Below are positions 1-11,031 of a DNA stretch of 64,000 bases, in pieces. The translations under genes were made by a program, and so were the position numbers. The notes under the pieces are model-generated. The model worked only from the letters and a program-made list of their open reading frames with translations. It made no database searches and had not been told where the DNA came from. Source of the DNA: Pictodentalium vernedei (lineage: Eukaryota > Mollusca > Scaphopoda > Dentaliida > Dentaliidae). Positions within the stretch are counted from its first letter, which is position 1. Every line of letters starts with the position of its first letter. The DNA is taken from assembly GCA_031216915.1 (NCBI GenBank), contig CM062289.1:56238577-56302576 (forward strand). The letters are read 5' to 3'.

Positions 1-71
1 TTATTCGACAACGAAAAATACTAATCGATTTGCCGTGACCGATCAACAATCGATTGATCGTGACAGCCCTA
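1..71. mobile_element. hAT-like element, one end (cut by window start)
   Basis: The first 71 bases match the last part of the element at 58534-59079 almost base for base and end in the same terminus, GTGACAGCCCTA. Only one end is inside the window, so no target duplication can be tested. The ATCGATTAATCG-like subterminal repeats are shared by the two copies. Confidence 0.75.
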
Positions 72-370
72 ATATCAAGCGCGTGTATGTACTTTTAAAA
101 CTTTAGCTGGGTGACACTGTCAGTGTACTTTTAGATGCTGTATTGCCATTTGCCTGCAGGAGATCAGTGATCACAACTTCCGCGTCCGTGAGAGAAGAAG
201 GTGACATTTTTGCTTGATTAATTACTTATCGATTATGATTTTAATATGAAACAAGTAGGGCCATTTTCTTTGTTCAAATGACAGGGATTGAACACTCGCT
301 ACAGTTTACACGCTATCGAGGAGGTTGACGCAAGTAGATCGTTTACCCATGCTTTCCCGAGGCGACCGTG

Positions 371-531
371 CACTCTAACATCAGTTGGGTTGAAAATCAA
401 CCCAAATCAACTGTGTTGAGTGAATATGAACTCAACTGGGTTCATATTCACTCAACCCATTTGAAATTGGGTTCATATTCACTTAATCCAGTTTATTTGG
501 TTTTATTTTCAACCGATCTGATTTTAGAGTG
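371..531. mobile_element. Small terminal-inverted-repeat element
   Basis: The ends CACTCTAACATCAG and CTGATTTTAGAGTG are inverted repeats. The interior repeats GGGTTCATATTCACT and GTTGGGTTGA in both orientations, so the whole segment can fold. It has no coding potential. The target duplication is not clear (at most TG), so the superfamily is open. Confidence 0.5.
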
Positions 532-1040
532 TGGAAGAATGGTTAAAAAAACGTCTGGGTCGACTGACCCGCAATTCTGCCAAGGATAAAACTAATCGAC
601 TTCTTTTTATCTTTCTGACAAAAGAAAATCTATGAAGGTTGATTTGTTTGTTTAGTTGTTTGTCGGGATATAGCGACATTTAACAGTCAGTGTCATATCA
701 TGCTATACAGTATTACGGGTGGGGAAGGTGATGACTAGTTTGGTGTTTATATAGGTTGCACTAGAATAAACCACGCACGGGCGCGGATTTAAGATGGCAG
801 TGATAATTAAGAAATAAATAAAATATATTATGATGTTTCGGCTTCCTGTGACATTATGGGGATCTCCGTAAATTCCACGAAAGATTGAGGAATCCAAAAT
901 TAGCGTGATCAGTTTCCATTCGAGCTACTGCTTACCCGTGTTAAGGGCCTATATAAGTAATGAAATTTTGTTTATTTTGAAAATTCTCACCTCTCATATT
1001 CCTTCAGTTCAAATTAAATATACACAAAATGTCCAGCAAA

Positions 1041-1815
1041 ATGAATATTGAGATGTATAGAACACGAAACCGCATGCGTAATCAACTTATAGAGTCGACC
1101 GTAGGCACAACTGGTTCCTGGAAGTCTGCTACGGTATTCGTACCTGAACTGATAATTTAGTAATATTTCACGAGAACAACTTGTGGCCAAATGTGATTTA
1201 CATATCCAAGAACAAAGCTAGGGTATCAAAATTCTTCAAAACACGACGACAGAGCTGCATCGGGGGTAAATTCCAAAACCTTTGCTTTTGTTTACATATG
1301 AATTTACTTTCGATTTTCGGTTCGACGTCATCGGACGGAAAAAGCATTTATATACAACGGCCGTCCTAAATCAAATAATGAGAAAGATCGCATTAATACA
1401 GTATACTGTTATTAGATAGAGATTGCACAGTTGCCATATTCAATGCAAGGTATCATGATACCTGTTAAAATTTCTTAGAATTATGGTTTTATTTTTCGAT
1501 GGAAATTCGTGGTTTCGAGTGATTTGCACATGTCTGTCGAGCATGGAAACCATCTTTAATAAAAAATGCAGACAGTGTTGTCCTTTTCAAAATGCAGTCC
1601 TACACTGCACTCGAAAGTTGTTTTGAATGCCTAGCTTTGTTATTGAATATCCGAAGCACATTCGGCCACGAGTTGTTCTTGCGAATATTATTTTATTATC
1701 AGTTCTGGTACGAATACGACAGCAGACTTCTAGGATCCAGTGGTGCCTTCTGTCAACTCTGTGAGTTGATTACATATGTATTTCGTGTTCTATACATCCC
1801 AACCTTCATTTTGAT
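1041..1815. repeat. Foldback repeat with ~200-bp inverted arms
   Basis: The left arm (about 1041-1245) and right arm (about 1614-1815) are diverged inverted copies. Shared landmarks are the TATAGAACACGAAA / TTTCGTGTTCTATA ends, a GAAGTCTGCT motif and an AACAAAGCTAGGGTATCAAAA stretch. A third copy of the right arm lies at about 4240-4540. Open frames inside it are short and unrelated to any protein I know. Confidence 0.6.
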
Positions 1816-1830
1816 GTATAATTTGTGTTT

Positions 1831-2508
1831 GTAAACAATTGGTTTCCGGATGATAACTTGATAATGGTTCAACCCATGTTCATGAAACTTCATCGGTAGG
1901 TTGGTATCGGTGAGAGTAAGAACTCTATTAATTTTGGACTTGCTTGGCCAAAGGTCAAAGCCACAGTGACCTTGAACATAGTAAATTGTAAACAATTGGT
2001 TTCCGGATGATAACTTGACTACGCTTCAACCCACATTCATGAAACTCCATATATAGGTTGGCCTTCATGAGGGGAAGAAGCTTATTTATTTTGGACCTAC
2101 TAGGTTCAAAGGTCAAGGTCACAGTGACCCTGACCATAGTAAATCAAAACAATTGGTTTCCGAATGATAACTTGATAATGGTTCGACCCACGTTCATGAA
2201 ACTTCATAGTTAGGTTGGCATCAGTGAGAGGAAGAAACCTATTTATTTTGGACGTGCTAGATCAAAGGTCAAGGTCACAGTGACCTTCAACATAGTAAAT
2301 CGTAAACAATTGGTTTCCCGATGACAACTTGATAATGTTTCGACCCACGTTCATGAAACTTCATAGGTAGGTTGGCATTGGTGCAAGAAAGAGCTTTTTT
2401 TATTTAGGAATCACTAGGTCAAAGGTCAAGGTCACAGTGACCCTTCACATAGTAATTGTAAACAATTGGTTTCCGGATGATAAGTTGATAATGATTAAAC
2501 CCACTTTT
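1831..2508 (+). repeat. Tandem repeat, ~156-bp unit, nuclear-receptor half-sites
   Basis: Units begin with GTAAACAATTGGTTTCC at 1831, 1988, ~2145, 2302 and 2458, giving four full units and a partial fifth. Each full unit ends in a block of AGGTCA-type hexamers followed by an inverted copy. The clearest is 2416-2443, where AGGTCA occurs three times (1-bp then 0-bp spacing) and is followed by CAG and TGACCC. Confidence 0.85.
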
Positions 2509-3051
2509 GTGCTGTCACAACTCGACATTGGATCGGTGATCCTATCGGCATTTTTTTATTGAAGATGGATTCCATGTTCAACGATGCGTGCGCAAATCAA
2601 GGAGATCTTTCTCATTATTTGATTTTAGACGGTGTCGGAAACCGGACTTTGTCGTTGCAGGGGGAAATAGATTCACGCCGCATATTCAGCCAAAACTCAA
2701 CTTGAAGGAGTGTTGCCTGAATCCGTGCGTGAGTGTATGTCTCACCCGTAACAAACCCGCCGCTTTCGTTTTATTGGGTTGGTTCTTATCCTGAAGGGTT
2801 CAGTTACTTATCGTCAAAAAGCATGAATCAACAAGGGTTCACCAAAAACAACAATTTTAATACATATTATATAAAAATGAATATGGTAATTTGTGACTTA
2901 CATTAAATCCAATGAATCAGAAAACAAAACGTCATTCACCCCATACCCACACAGTTTTTTGAGTCATTAGCGGGGCCCGCATTCTCCGTTGTCGCTGGTT
3001 TTTCCTCCTCGATGGTGTTTGTTCTTTGGACCCCCTCTTCACTTCACTCTT
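2509..3051. other. No recognisable feature
   Basis: Short open frames only; no similarity to a known domain and no inverted-repeat structure noticed. Confidence 0.5.
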
Positions 3052-3295
3052 TCACTGCCGTCGCACGGCCACTAACGTATTGTCACTTCACCGGACGCCT
3101 TTGCTCTAACATGTGACGGAATGTCACCGTGTCATTGCCCGTCGCACGGCCACTAACGTATTGTCACTTTACTATATCGCTTTCCCTCTAACAAGTGACG
3201 GAATGTCACTCTACTACTGCCGTCGCTCGGCCACTAGCTTTTTGTCACTTTACTGGTCGCTTTTCACTCAAGCAGTCGCCACCAATAGGGTTAAT
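3052..3295 (+). repeat. Tandem repeat, 81-bp unit, three copies
   Basis: The marker TCGCACGGCCAC (TCGCTCGGCCAC in the third unit) occurs at 3061, 3142 and 3223, a spacing of exactly 81. Because 81 is divisible by three, a frame stays open through the array and repeats every 27 residues; I read this as a by-product of the repeat and not as a gene. Confidence 0.8.
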
Positions 3296-4239
3296 ACGCT
3301 CCCCTCCATTTATCTCAGAATAGTGTTCATACAGGCAAGCCTACTCTGCCAACGTATGGTCTTGCCTACTACAACGGGTATGCCGTCTTCCTAAATACCA
3401 ATAGCTCACCGAGCTCGCACTTCCTATTTCTAATCCTACACTCAGCTATGCAACCGACTTAGCCCGCGACTGATCCTATTCTAATTATGAACTCTGTTCC
3501 TCCTCCCACCCCCCCCACCCCCCCCCCCCCCCCCCCCCACACACACACATTACAACGTGCCCTATACGTGCCTGTACTTTCGCACCAATGCGGATCCTCC
3601 TCTAAACTATAGCATAGGACATCCCCATATCCTCTCCTGGACCCAGAGTCTTACACACCTTTAGACTGGAATGAATTTTCCGAAAAAGCCCCCGATTTTA
3701 TTTCGATAGCCAGAACATCAATTCTCAAGTTTAATTGCTTCTCTTGAACTTGACCACTTAGATCTATCTTAATTTAAATATTCGCTTTAAAGTTCCTTTG
3801 AAAGACTCACATTCAGTATATTCTGACATTTGGTGACAGGGCTAGATGCGTAATATGGGTGCCGTGTCCAGAACATGTGCAATGTACTGTTTTTACAACA
3901 ATTACCTATTAACTGGACATAATTACACAGGTAATGGCTGCGGGAGACGACTGGTCTCTATTGCTTTTAATCTTTATCAGATAGCTCATATGGTGTTCAG
4001 TAAACGCGCATGTTAATGGCCATTAAATTGTCGTGCTTATTTAGCAGTGCATGCATTATTGCTGGTCTGTTTAAGTGACAAATTCGGTTTTCGGGGTTCG
4101 AAAGATACCTATCGTTTCCTCTTATGATTAACGCAGTCAGATAGATTATCGAAAATATATACACTTTTAAACAACAAAATCGAAAAATTCAAGCTATCAC
4201 CTTGACGGCGTTGAATATCGATGCCTTCTTCCGTCCGAT
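3296..4239. other. No gene; poly-C tract at about 3508-3538
   Basis: The only notable structure is a nearly uninterrupted C run followed by ACACACACA. No coding or mobile-element signature seen. Confidence 0.5.
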
Positions 4240-4540
4240 GACGTTGACCGGATATCGAAAGTAATTTACAATGTAAACAAAGCCGACAGTTTTGGAATTT
4301 TACCCCCATGCAGCTCTGTCGCTGTGTTTTGAAGAATTTTGATGCCCTAGCTTTGTTCTTGGATATGTGAAGAACATTTGACCACAAGTTGTTCTCCGAA
4401 ATATTATTGTATTACCCAGTTCTGGTACAAATACGGTAGCAGACTTCCGGAAACCAGATGGTGCCTGCTGTCAACTCTCTGAGTTGATTACATGTGTGTT
4501 TCGTGTTCAATACATTTCAACCTTAATTTTGATGTATAAT
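4240..4540 (+). repeat. Third copy of the foldback arm
   Basis: Aligns with the right arm of the 1041-1815 foldback. Shared landmarks include TTTTGAAGAATTTTGATG, GACCACAAGTTGTTCT, GGTAGCAGACTTCC and GAGTTGATTACATGTG. Its partner arm is missing, so this is a half element or a deletion derivative. Confidence 0.6.
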
Positions 4541-4705
4541 TTGGGTATATTTAATTTATATTCAAGGAATATCAGAGGAGGAAATTTCAATATAAACAAA
4601 ATCCTCTTACTTGTATAGCACCTTAATGTTTATCAGGGATTCCTTATGTATCATGTTTTTAAAGAAAACTGGAAATCAAAGGTTAACTTTGACACGAGGT
4701 CCGAG

Positions 4706-5447
4706 CAGGGACGTGGAGACAGGTGGGTGTGTGGAGGTGTCACCCCCTTCCCCCAATCCTGGCAAAAATTTCTATAGTTGGAAATTCGGAGGGCAAGTCA
4801 TGAGTAGTTGGAATTCCATCTATCTGGATTTTTGAGCTTCTTTGGTGATGCTGATGTCTCCTTTACTTCCCAAAATACCTACTCGGTTTCTAATCGGCAG
4901 AAGAATTCTAACTGTTGCTATTTACAACTACAGTATACACAATATCGAGCTTCATAAGTATGTATTATGGTCAAACGGTACGAGAGTTCTATAGTACGTT
5001 TACTTATCGTAATAAAAAAAATCCTCGAAATGCACTTCAAGAAAATCACATCATGTAAAATCGTTATCCTGGGTTAATTCCATCATTCACAGTTACAAAA
5101 TGATGAAACATCGAAAATTGATCATTCCTGCATAAGATCTGATTTAATATTGGGACAGTGTGAATTGCTCAAAGTTCTCAGCTTGGGCATTTGTTTAGCA
5201 TATTTTCAATTCCTAGAATAATACCAAATAATAATAACCTGATAATTCTATCATAAATGTGTTGGCATTTCAGTTACTAGAATCAATTTTATGCCGCCTT
5301 TCATGGCTTCATTTTCAAACTTTTTCTCGGTAGTGAATTTCCAACTAGGGGAGGGACATGGGGGTCCCTCTCCCTCCCCATAGTTGGAAATTCACTACCC
5401 TACATACCCCCCCCCCCCCCAATCAGAAACCTCTAGCCACGTCCCTG
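4706..5447. mobile_element. hAT-like non-autonomous element, 742 bp
   Basis: Ends are CAGGGACGTGG and CCACGTCCCTG, flanked by GGTCCGAG (4698-4705) and GGTCCAAG (5448-5455), an 8-bp target duplication with one mismatch. This size and terminus fit the hAT superfamily. It contains a hairpin (about 5333-5398) around TAGTGAATTTCCAACTA. A second, inverted copy is at 36081. No transposase remains. Confidence 0.8.
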
Positions 5448-5473
5448 GGTCCAAGAGGTGGAAGTTTCTGTTC

Positions 5474-5474
<1 letters not shown>

Positions 5475-5549
<75 letters not shown>
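5475..5549 (+). repeat. (TC)n microsatellite
   Basis: About 37 CT/TC dinucleotide units with one TTT interruption. It generates Ser-Leu and Arg-Glu open frames that should not be called as proteins. Confidence 0.95.
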
Positions 5550-5552
<3 letters not shown>

Positions 5553-6362
5553 GCTTTATTCTGCACACGAGAATCTTTTTGAAAATGAAATTGTTGATGA
5601 CTCCGAATTTCAGATCTAGACTGGGACAAAGCAACAATTTTGCATAGCGGAAGACATATTCCAGATACCCGTGTGACGTCATCCTCATTTTTAAAACTGA
5701 TACATGTTCTCTCAGTTTACATGGGAGTTCTCTCAGTTTTTCGTTAATTTTACGAAAAACAAAGACTTTCGGCGTTTGAAAATTCCCACCTAGGGTACGT
5801 GTGCTACTTGAAAAAACACCGTCCGGTGTATACGCCTTCACAAAGCGAAGAAAATTCAAAAAGAAGAAAGCTTTATTCTTTTAGTACAAGAGATGTACAC
5901 TTCTGTGACGGGGGGGGGGGGGGGGGGGGGGGGGGGGTGCATACAACCCATCTGAAAATTTAACAAAACTGAAATAGAAGTGGGTATAATAAAACTCACT
6001 AACAAAACGAATACAGAGCAAAGTTTTTGTTGTCAGATTGAATCGCCATTTAGCAAACAACTTGAGATTTCTTGAGGATTAACCCCCCTACCAACAACTC
6101 CTTTTGTTTCACCTTAGCTGTTATCGAAAAAAAAAATAACCACCAGGAATAATACGTGTGCATTATTTTCAACAATTATCGGGCATTCATAATCCTTTGC
6201 AGTATGGTGGTATTTTCCGATTCCGTTCAATGGCAGAAATTGGACGAGACCATATTCATAATTTTGGGGTAGACCAATTCATATTTTCAACGTGCAGCGT
6301 TAAAGTTACACGCTGACAATTTGTATTGGTCTACACCCGCATTCACTTAGCAGCCATTCTAT
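5550..6362. other. No gene; poly-G tract at about 5910-5937
   Basis: A long uninterrupted G run follows TGTGACG. The rest is AT-rich with no domain or inverted-repeat signal. Confidence 0.5.
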
Positions 6363-6366
6363 TTAA

Positions 6367-6608
6367 CCCTTTACCCAACTAACGGCCAAAAACGGCCAGC
6401 GCTATTCTCAAAAATCTCCAATTAATTTTCATCATTTTTTCATTTTTTGTCTCAAAAACATAGGTTATGACCCCTCGTTGGAACGAGCTCGACGAGCTCG
6501 TTCCAACGAGGGGTCATAACCTATGTTTTTGAGACAAAAAATGAAAAAAATTAGTTATTCAAGAATTTTGTTTGCAAGTGTCGTCTGCTTTTCATGTTAG
6601 GTAAAGGG
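6367..6608 (-). mobile_element. TTAA element A1 (type I), 242 bp
   Basis: Flanked by TTAA at 6363-6366 and 6609-6612. Ends are CCCTTTACCCAAC and GTTAGGTAAAGGG. The centre is a long palindrome: TGTCTCAAAAACATAGG, TTATGACCCCTCG, then GGAACGAGCTCG mirrored about a single base. TTAA targets and CCCTTT ends are typical of piggyBac-type elements, but no transposase is present. Confidence 0.85.
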
Positions 6609-6945
6609 TTAATGAAATTGTGACGTATCATGTTCCTGGACTGGTAAAAGGGGCTCACCGATTGAAAGGGTTAAGAGAATTAACAGGCATTCCGTTGAAT
6701 AATACACACTTTGCTAAAATTTAAACATTCAACCTGTCCTAGCCGAGCGTTTACCACGAGTTGCCACTGAAACACCGTGCATCGGTGTGCCATTGTTTTT
6801 GATGAGTTATCGCGAACGATAATTCAGTTTAAAAAAATCCACGCTTTGTACTTTCATTCTCCCCAATGTGATAAAATTATTTCTTTTTTTTTTGCATTGA
6901 AGAAAGAATATAATGTAAAGTGGATTTTATGTCCGATAAATAGAT

Positions 6946-7058
6946 ATTATCATAACAGTGTGTTGATCCGCCTGCGGCAGCTCGTGTGCTCCGAAAATCT
7001 GGCCACCTCAACTCGACGTGATACTACGACACGGATCAACACACTGTTATGATGATAT
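6946..7058. repeat. Inverted repeat, ~25-bp arms
   Basis: CATAACAGTGTGTTGATCCG on the left is mirrored on the right as CGGATCAACACACTGTTATG, with about 60 bp between. Possibly a small element; no target duplication identified. Confidence 0.6.
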
Positions 7059-7600
7059 GTTTATCATATGACATTGTTTCGATGTCAAATTCACCCAAAT
7101 TTGCCATTTTAATTAATATGCGGTGAAAAGCCGGTTACAAAATAGCAGACGAAACAACAACGACTTCCCTAGTTACGAAAACTATTCACGGAAACTCTCG
7201 GATATTTCCGTGGGAGTGTGATATGGATTTTTGATTTCCGTAAGAGTGTGATATGGACTTTTGATCCGGAAAAATCTCACCCGGTGTGATACAACAGTTT
7301 GGAAAACATCGTCAAACAGTAGTGATATTTAGGGTAAAAATGTCATAGTTATATGATAAAGCATTCGGTCCAGGATATTCGGACAGATATTGACCCATGC
7401 TGACAATTTTCGTTATTGGAAGAGCTTTACATGAAAGTTAGCTCCCCTTACTTTCCTGACTCTGTCAGTAACTTTAACACTATGAGTGTGATGGGAAATT
7501 CGTACAAAAAATGAAATTTCGAAATATTAGCGAATTTGTTTCATCAATAATTTCACAAACTTCGGGCATTTCCTGCAGAGTAGTATAGAAATACAGAAGC
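7059..7600. other. No gene; short direct duplication at about 7200-7270
   Basis: The motif GAGTGTGATATGGA is repeated once about 37 bp apart. Nothing else stands out. Confidence 0.5.
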
Positions 7601-7603
7601 TTT

Positions 7604-7654
<51 letters not shown>

Positions 7655-7893
7655 TTGGTGTTTAAGGTCACATAATTATGCACAATGGCTAATCGTGACC
7701 GTGACAGTTTTGCGGGTGGAGGAAACCGGAGTACCTGGAGAGAACCACCGAGCATCGACGAGCAACTGTCAGCTCCTCAACATTCTAACTCTGTTCAAGC
7801 TGCGCTCAAGCAGGGTTACAGCGGTTGAAGACATGTGCACCATCGACGTGCAGTACGCCTTAGTACGACGGCGTCATCGTGCCCCCATGAGAA
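7601..7893 (-). mobile_element. tRNA-type SINE, 5' truncated, antisense
   Basis: The (TTTA)n at 7601-7655 is the tail of a minus-strand SINE. It is followed by the tail module (TGTTTAAGGTCACATAA) and then the conserved body, through CATCGACGTGCAGTACGCC. The head and core are missing beyond 7893. Same family as the copy at 45036-45399. Confidence 0.85.
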
Positions 7894-7971
7894 GCTTTTT
7901 ACATTTTTTTAAAAAATTTTTTCCAATCAGTTTGAATGTTTGCCTATTATTCCCTGTTGAAACCCATTTAA

Positions 7972-8568
7972 CTCTTTTGCGCGACAGGCGACTAAAGTCG
8001 ACAGACGGCAGACCGCGGAAAGGTACTGCAGCTGTCATTTTAGCCAACTGTTTGTGTCTATTTCTAAGTGCTTTTAACCCTTTACCCAACGCAGATGATA
8101 TCAAAATTTATTATTTTAAATATAATTTTTTTCAGATTTTTCAAACAATTTCAACAAAACCACCTCATGTGACCCCTCGTTGGAACGAGCTCGTTCCAAC
8201 GAGGGATCACATGATATGGTTTTGTTGAAATTGTTTGAAAAATAATATTTTTTCAACTGCTGAAGTTGCATAGTTCGCGGGCTGATGCGCTCGTATCGTT
8301 GTGTAAAGGGTTAAACAAAGATACGTATTCCTATGTTTCATGCACCATTTATGTCCTATAATCCATAAACAACGATATCGGCCCTTGAAAGTATAAAGGT
8401 GCCATTTAAATATATACAGAAAATCATTTTTAAAACTGTCAATAAGATCATTAGAACATCTTTTAAAATAATAACGCTTCAGTCTAACAACCTATATTTT
8501 CTGTAAAATTCCTGATGAATATTAGGCGCTAAGAATTCTGTTTATCAGATTATTCCGCGCCAAAAGAG
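7972..8568. mobile_element. TTAA element E, host of a nested TTAA element
   Basis: Ends are CTCTTTTGCGCG and, at the other side, CGCGCCAAAAGAG, flanked by TTAA at 7968-7971 and 8569-8572. Element A2 (8078-8310) is inserted inside; without it E would be about 360 bp. Ends and target are piggyBac-like but differ from the A family. Confidence 0.7.
8078..8310 (+). mobile_element. TTAA element A2 (type II), nested in E
   Basis: Flanked by TTAA at 8074-8077 and 8311-8314. Arms are type II (GCAGATGATATCAAAATT on one side). Instead of TGTCTCAAAAACATAGG, the hairpin stem uses ACAAAACCACCTCATGTG, but the tip is the same GACCCCTCGTTGGAACGAGC palindrome as in type I. Confidence 0.8.
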
Positions 8569-8866
8569 TTAAAGATACGAAAACTGCGTTTCCACCATCT
8601 GTTGATGTTCTATTACATTTTTTCTGTTCATTATATCAACAGTGTGCGTATCGTGAAATAAAATTCAGACAATGTCCTTTCCATTATTATAAAAGTCAAG
8701 GTGTGACATTTGCTAACGTTGTTCCTGCGAAGAAGAAAAACTTGCAAATAACCAATAAACAAAGAGACAACATGGACACTTTCTTAGTGTTGTTAGGTGT
8801 GATACTGAAAGATATTTTTCATGACAGATTGACAATCAGGTTGTTGCTTCCAATCAGGTTGCCATA

Positions 8867-8975
8867 AAATGCCAAATTACCTTTTGTAACTTTTTAATAA
8901 GCGAAAAACAACAGACAGCTCCCGGAGCTGTCTGTTGTTTCCGTTTATTAAAAGTAACAAACGGAAACTTGGTTT
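8867..8975. repeat. Near-perfect palindrome
   Basis: AACAACAGACAGCTCC meets its complement GGAGCTGTCTGTTGTT with essentially no loop, and the pairing extends outward through TTTTGTAAC / GTAACAAA. A half-copy of the right side lies at about 11680-11725 (TTATTGAAAGTAACAAAAGG), so this is a dispersed element. Confidence 0.65.
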
Positions 8976-10010
8976 TATTTTCCACTGGCGATGTGAGTCA
9001 TCGTAGGTTCGCTTTTTCGACCAAGTGAAATATTTCAGCCGACTGAATCGAAACATAGGCGATGTACTATATCAGGACTGGACTGGTTCCAGCCCATAAC
9101 AGCGTCGAATTTCTTAAAGAATTGGATTAATGGCAGCTTGAGTCACTGTAAGAATGTCCGTGCATAACCTCTTTTTAGCCGGTTATATTATATATCACGC
9201 GACTTTCCCTTTCTCCGATTGGCTGAGAGGTATAATACCTTTACCGATAGATTTTACCTACCGAGGGTTCTGAAAATGAGAATGCAGTCTACACGTTATA
9301 AAAATAGCCATTGAATATTCTGAGTTGATGGACTGATGGGACACAATTGACGGAACACAAAGAGCGCTTTTAAGTGCTTTTTCAGGAATTCTGTTTTGTT
9401 ATTTCCGAGCTCAAGAATGAAACTTCTTGTGTGCTTAGGCGGTAACGTAACTGGAACCCTCCCAATTATTGCATAAAATTCCAAAAGTTGGAAATTCGGT
9501 GATGTGAATTCCAAACGTTGAAAATTCAATAATGGAAACCTTTCGCACAATGAACGACGACTGATAAGAATTAACCGTGCTGAGAGTAGTTGTAATGTTG
9601 TCGGACTGTCAAAAAGTCTTTTCGCAGAATTGACCACTGCGAGTCCGTTTGTGAGAAAATCGAACAGTCCAAACGTCGTACCACTAGCAGTTTGAGGGCA
9701 GTACAGTGTCAGGACACAATCTTAGAGTGAACTTCCATATTAAGGGGAAGAGAAACACCCTGAAACGTTTGCTGCATTATATAGTTTTGATGAGAAGCTG
9801 TAATCGTAACTACGGAAAAGCGAAAACGACGACTGTTTGGAAGAACACAAATTCTGGTGACGTAATACCTCCATTCGAAATCATTCAATTTGCTCTTGTC
9901 ATATTTTTTTCCAATTTTCGAACAAATTCTCGACTCTTCCAGTGGGCTGACAAAATGTTTCGAAATTCCTTCTCGAATCTCTGTGACTAGCCCGGTTTTT
10001 CGAATTCATC
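8976..10010. other. No recognisable feature
   Basis: Open frames of up to 113 codons on either strand look random; no domain, repeat or inverted-repeat signal noticed. Confidence 0.45.
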
Positions 10011-10157
10011 GTCCCCTTTCCCTCACAATGACTAGGCAACACAAGGACTATAGAATGACAGATGGCAGTCAGTTAGACGGGGTAGGTATTAGCTGAATAG
10101 CTGAAAGTGTTTTGTCGTCCTTGTGTAGCCTGATCAGTGTAAGGGAAAACTCGTGGA
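10011..10157. repeat. Imperfect inverted repeat
   Basis: CACAATGACTAGGCAACACA near 10024 pairs with TGTGTAGCCTGATCAGTGT near 10120, with flanking AGGGAAA / TTTCCCT also complementary. Probably a decayed foldback element. Confidence 0.45.
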
Positions 10158-10556
10158 CCTATCTGGGGAAAGGAATTTTTCTTGTGGATAAAATGACCAA
10201 TCTTAAGTCAGAGAGAGGCCTCAGAATCCATCTCAGGGGTTAAAATATTAAAAATGTTCCCCGTCGAGAGGCATGTCGTGCTGGAACAAGAATATTTGCA
10301 AAATTAATCCAAACAAATACCATTTATTATATTTCTACAGCTTTTTCCTTTGTAAATAAAAACCATATCCTACTCCCACGATCTCGAAAGTGTTATTCAA
10401 CTCCCACGGAGATATCCTACTCCCAGTCATGTTTTTGTGTTCATGCGCCAATTTTTCTAACCGTCAAAACAAATTGAGCGACCTTGGAAAACTGCTCTTG
10501 GATGACGCAAGAGGGGCATTTGTGTTGCAGATATTATCAGGGAAATATAATAAACA
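10158..10556. other. No recognisable feature
   Basis: No coding or repeat signature noticed. Confidence 0.4.
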
Positions 10557-10705
10557 CAATAGTTCACTGCTTGGAGTAACGTACGATGTTTATTCTCTCG
10601 TGGGATGCGGGGATTATTTTCACTCGGCTAGCGCCTCGTGAAAATAACCTTCCGCATCCCTATAGAGAATAAACATCGTACGTTACTCCAAGCAGTGAAC
10701 TATTG
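10557..10705. repeat. 149-bp palindrome
   Basis: CAATAGTTCACTGCTTGGAG at the left is the exact reverse complement of CTCCAAGCAGTGAACTATTG at the right. Pairing continues through AACGTACGATGTTTATTCTC and beyond to a small centre near 10630. No terminal target duplication seen. Confidence 0.75.
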
Positions 10706-10773
10706 TCTATTTATTCGATTCTCGTTGTCGACGAGTGTGACGGGAAGTCTTAGCCTTTTGGACAAGGATGGTA

Positions 10774-11029
10774 CAGTACGTGGAGAGTGGATTGTAACTA
10801 AATCACCCGCAGAGTGGAGTTATCACCCAAGCTATAACTTTCAAATTTTGAACATCTCGACAAAAGACACAAGCAATGTTTCAGCCAATGGATCTCCGGG
10901 TTTAACCCGGAGGTCCAGTGGCTGAAACTTTGCTTGTGCTGGTTATGCTTTGCAATTATTGCTTAGGTGGAATCTCCACTCTGTGGGTGATTTAGTGATA
11001 ATACACTCTCCACGTACTGTATATTCCAT
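10774..11029. mobile_element. TA element B1, 256 bp, palindromic core
   Basis: Starts CAGTACGTGGAGAGTG and ends CACTCTCCACGTACTG, flanked by TA on both sides (10772-10773, 11030-11031), the Tc1/mariner target rule. The centre folds around CCTCCGGGTTTAACCCGGAGG, flanked by CAATGTTTCAGCCAATGG and its complement. Non-autonomous. Confidence 0.85.
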
Positions 11030-11031
11030 AC

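Noticed and set aside
3113..3394. 93-codon open frame with 27-residue repeats
   Set aside because: It follows the 81-bp tandem repeat; the unit length keeps the frame open without selection.
5358..5859. Open frames rich in Ser-Leu or Arg-Glu
   Set aside because: They are translations of the (TC)n microsatellite at 5475-5549 on either strand.
6777..7052. 91-codon frame as a small protein
   Set aside because: Ends inside the inverted repeat at 6946-7058 and has no recognisable similarity.
7695..8228. 177-codon open frame
   Set aside because: It runs through an antisense SINE, a transposon end and the A2 hairpin; no continuous gene is plausible.
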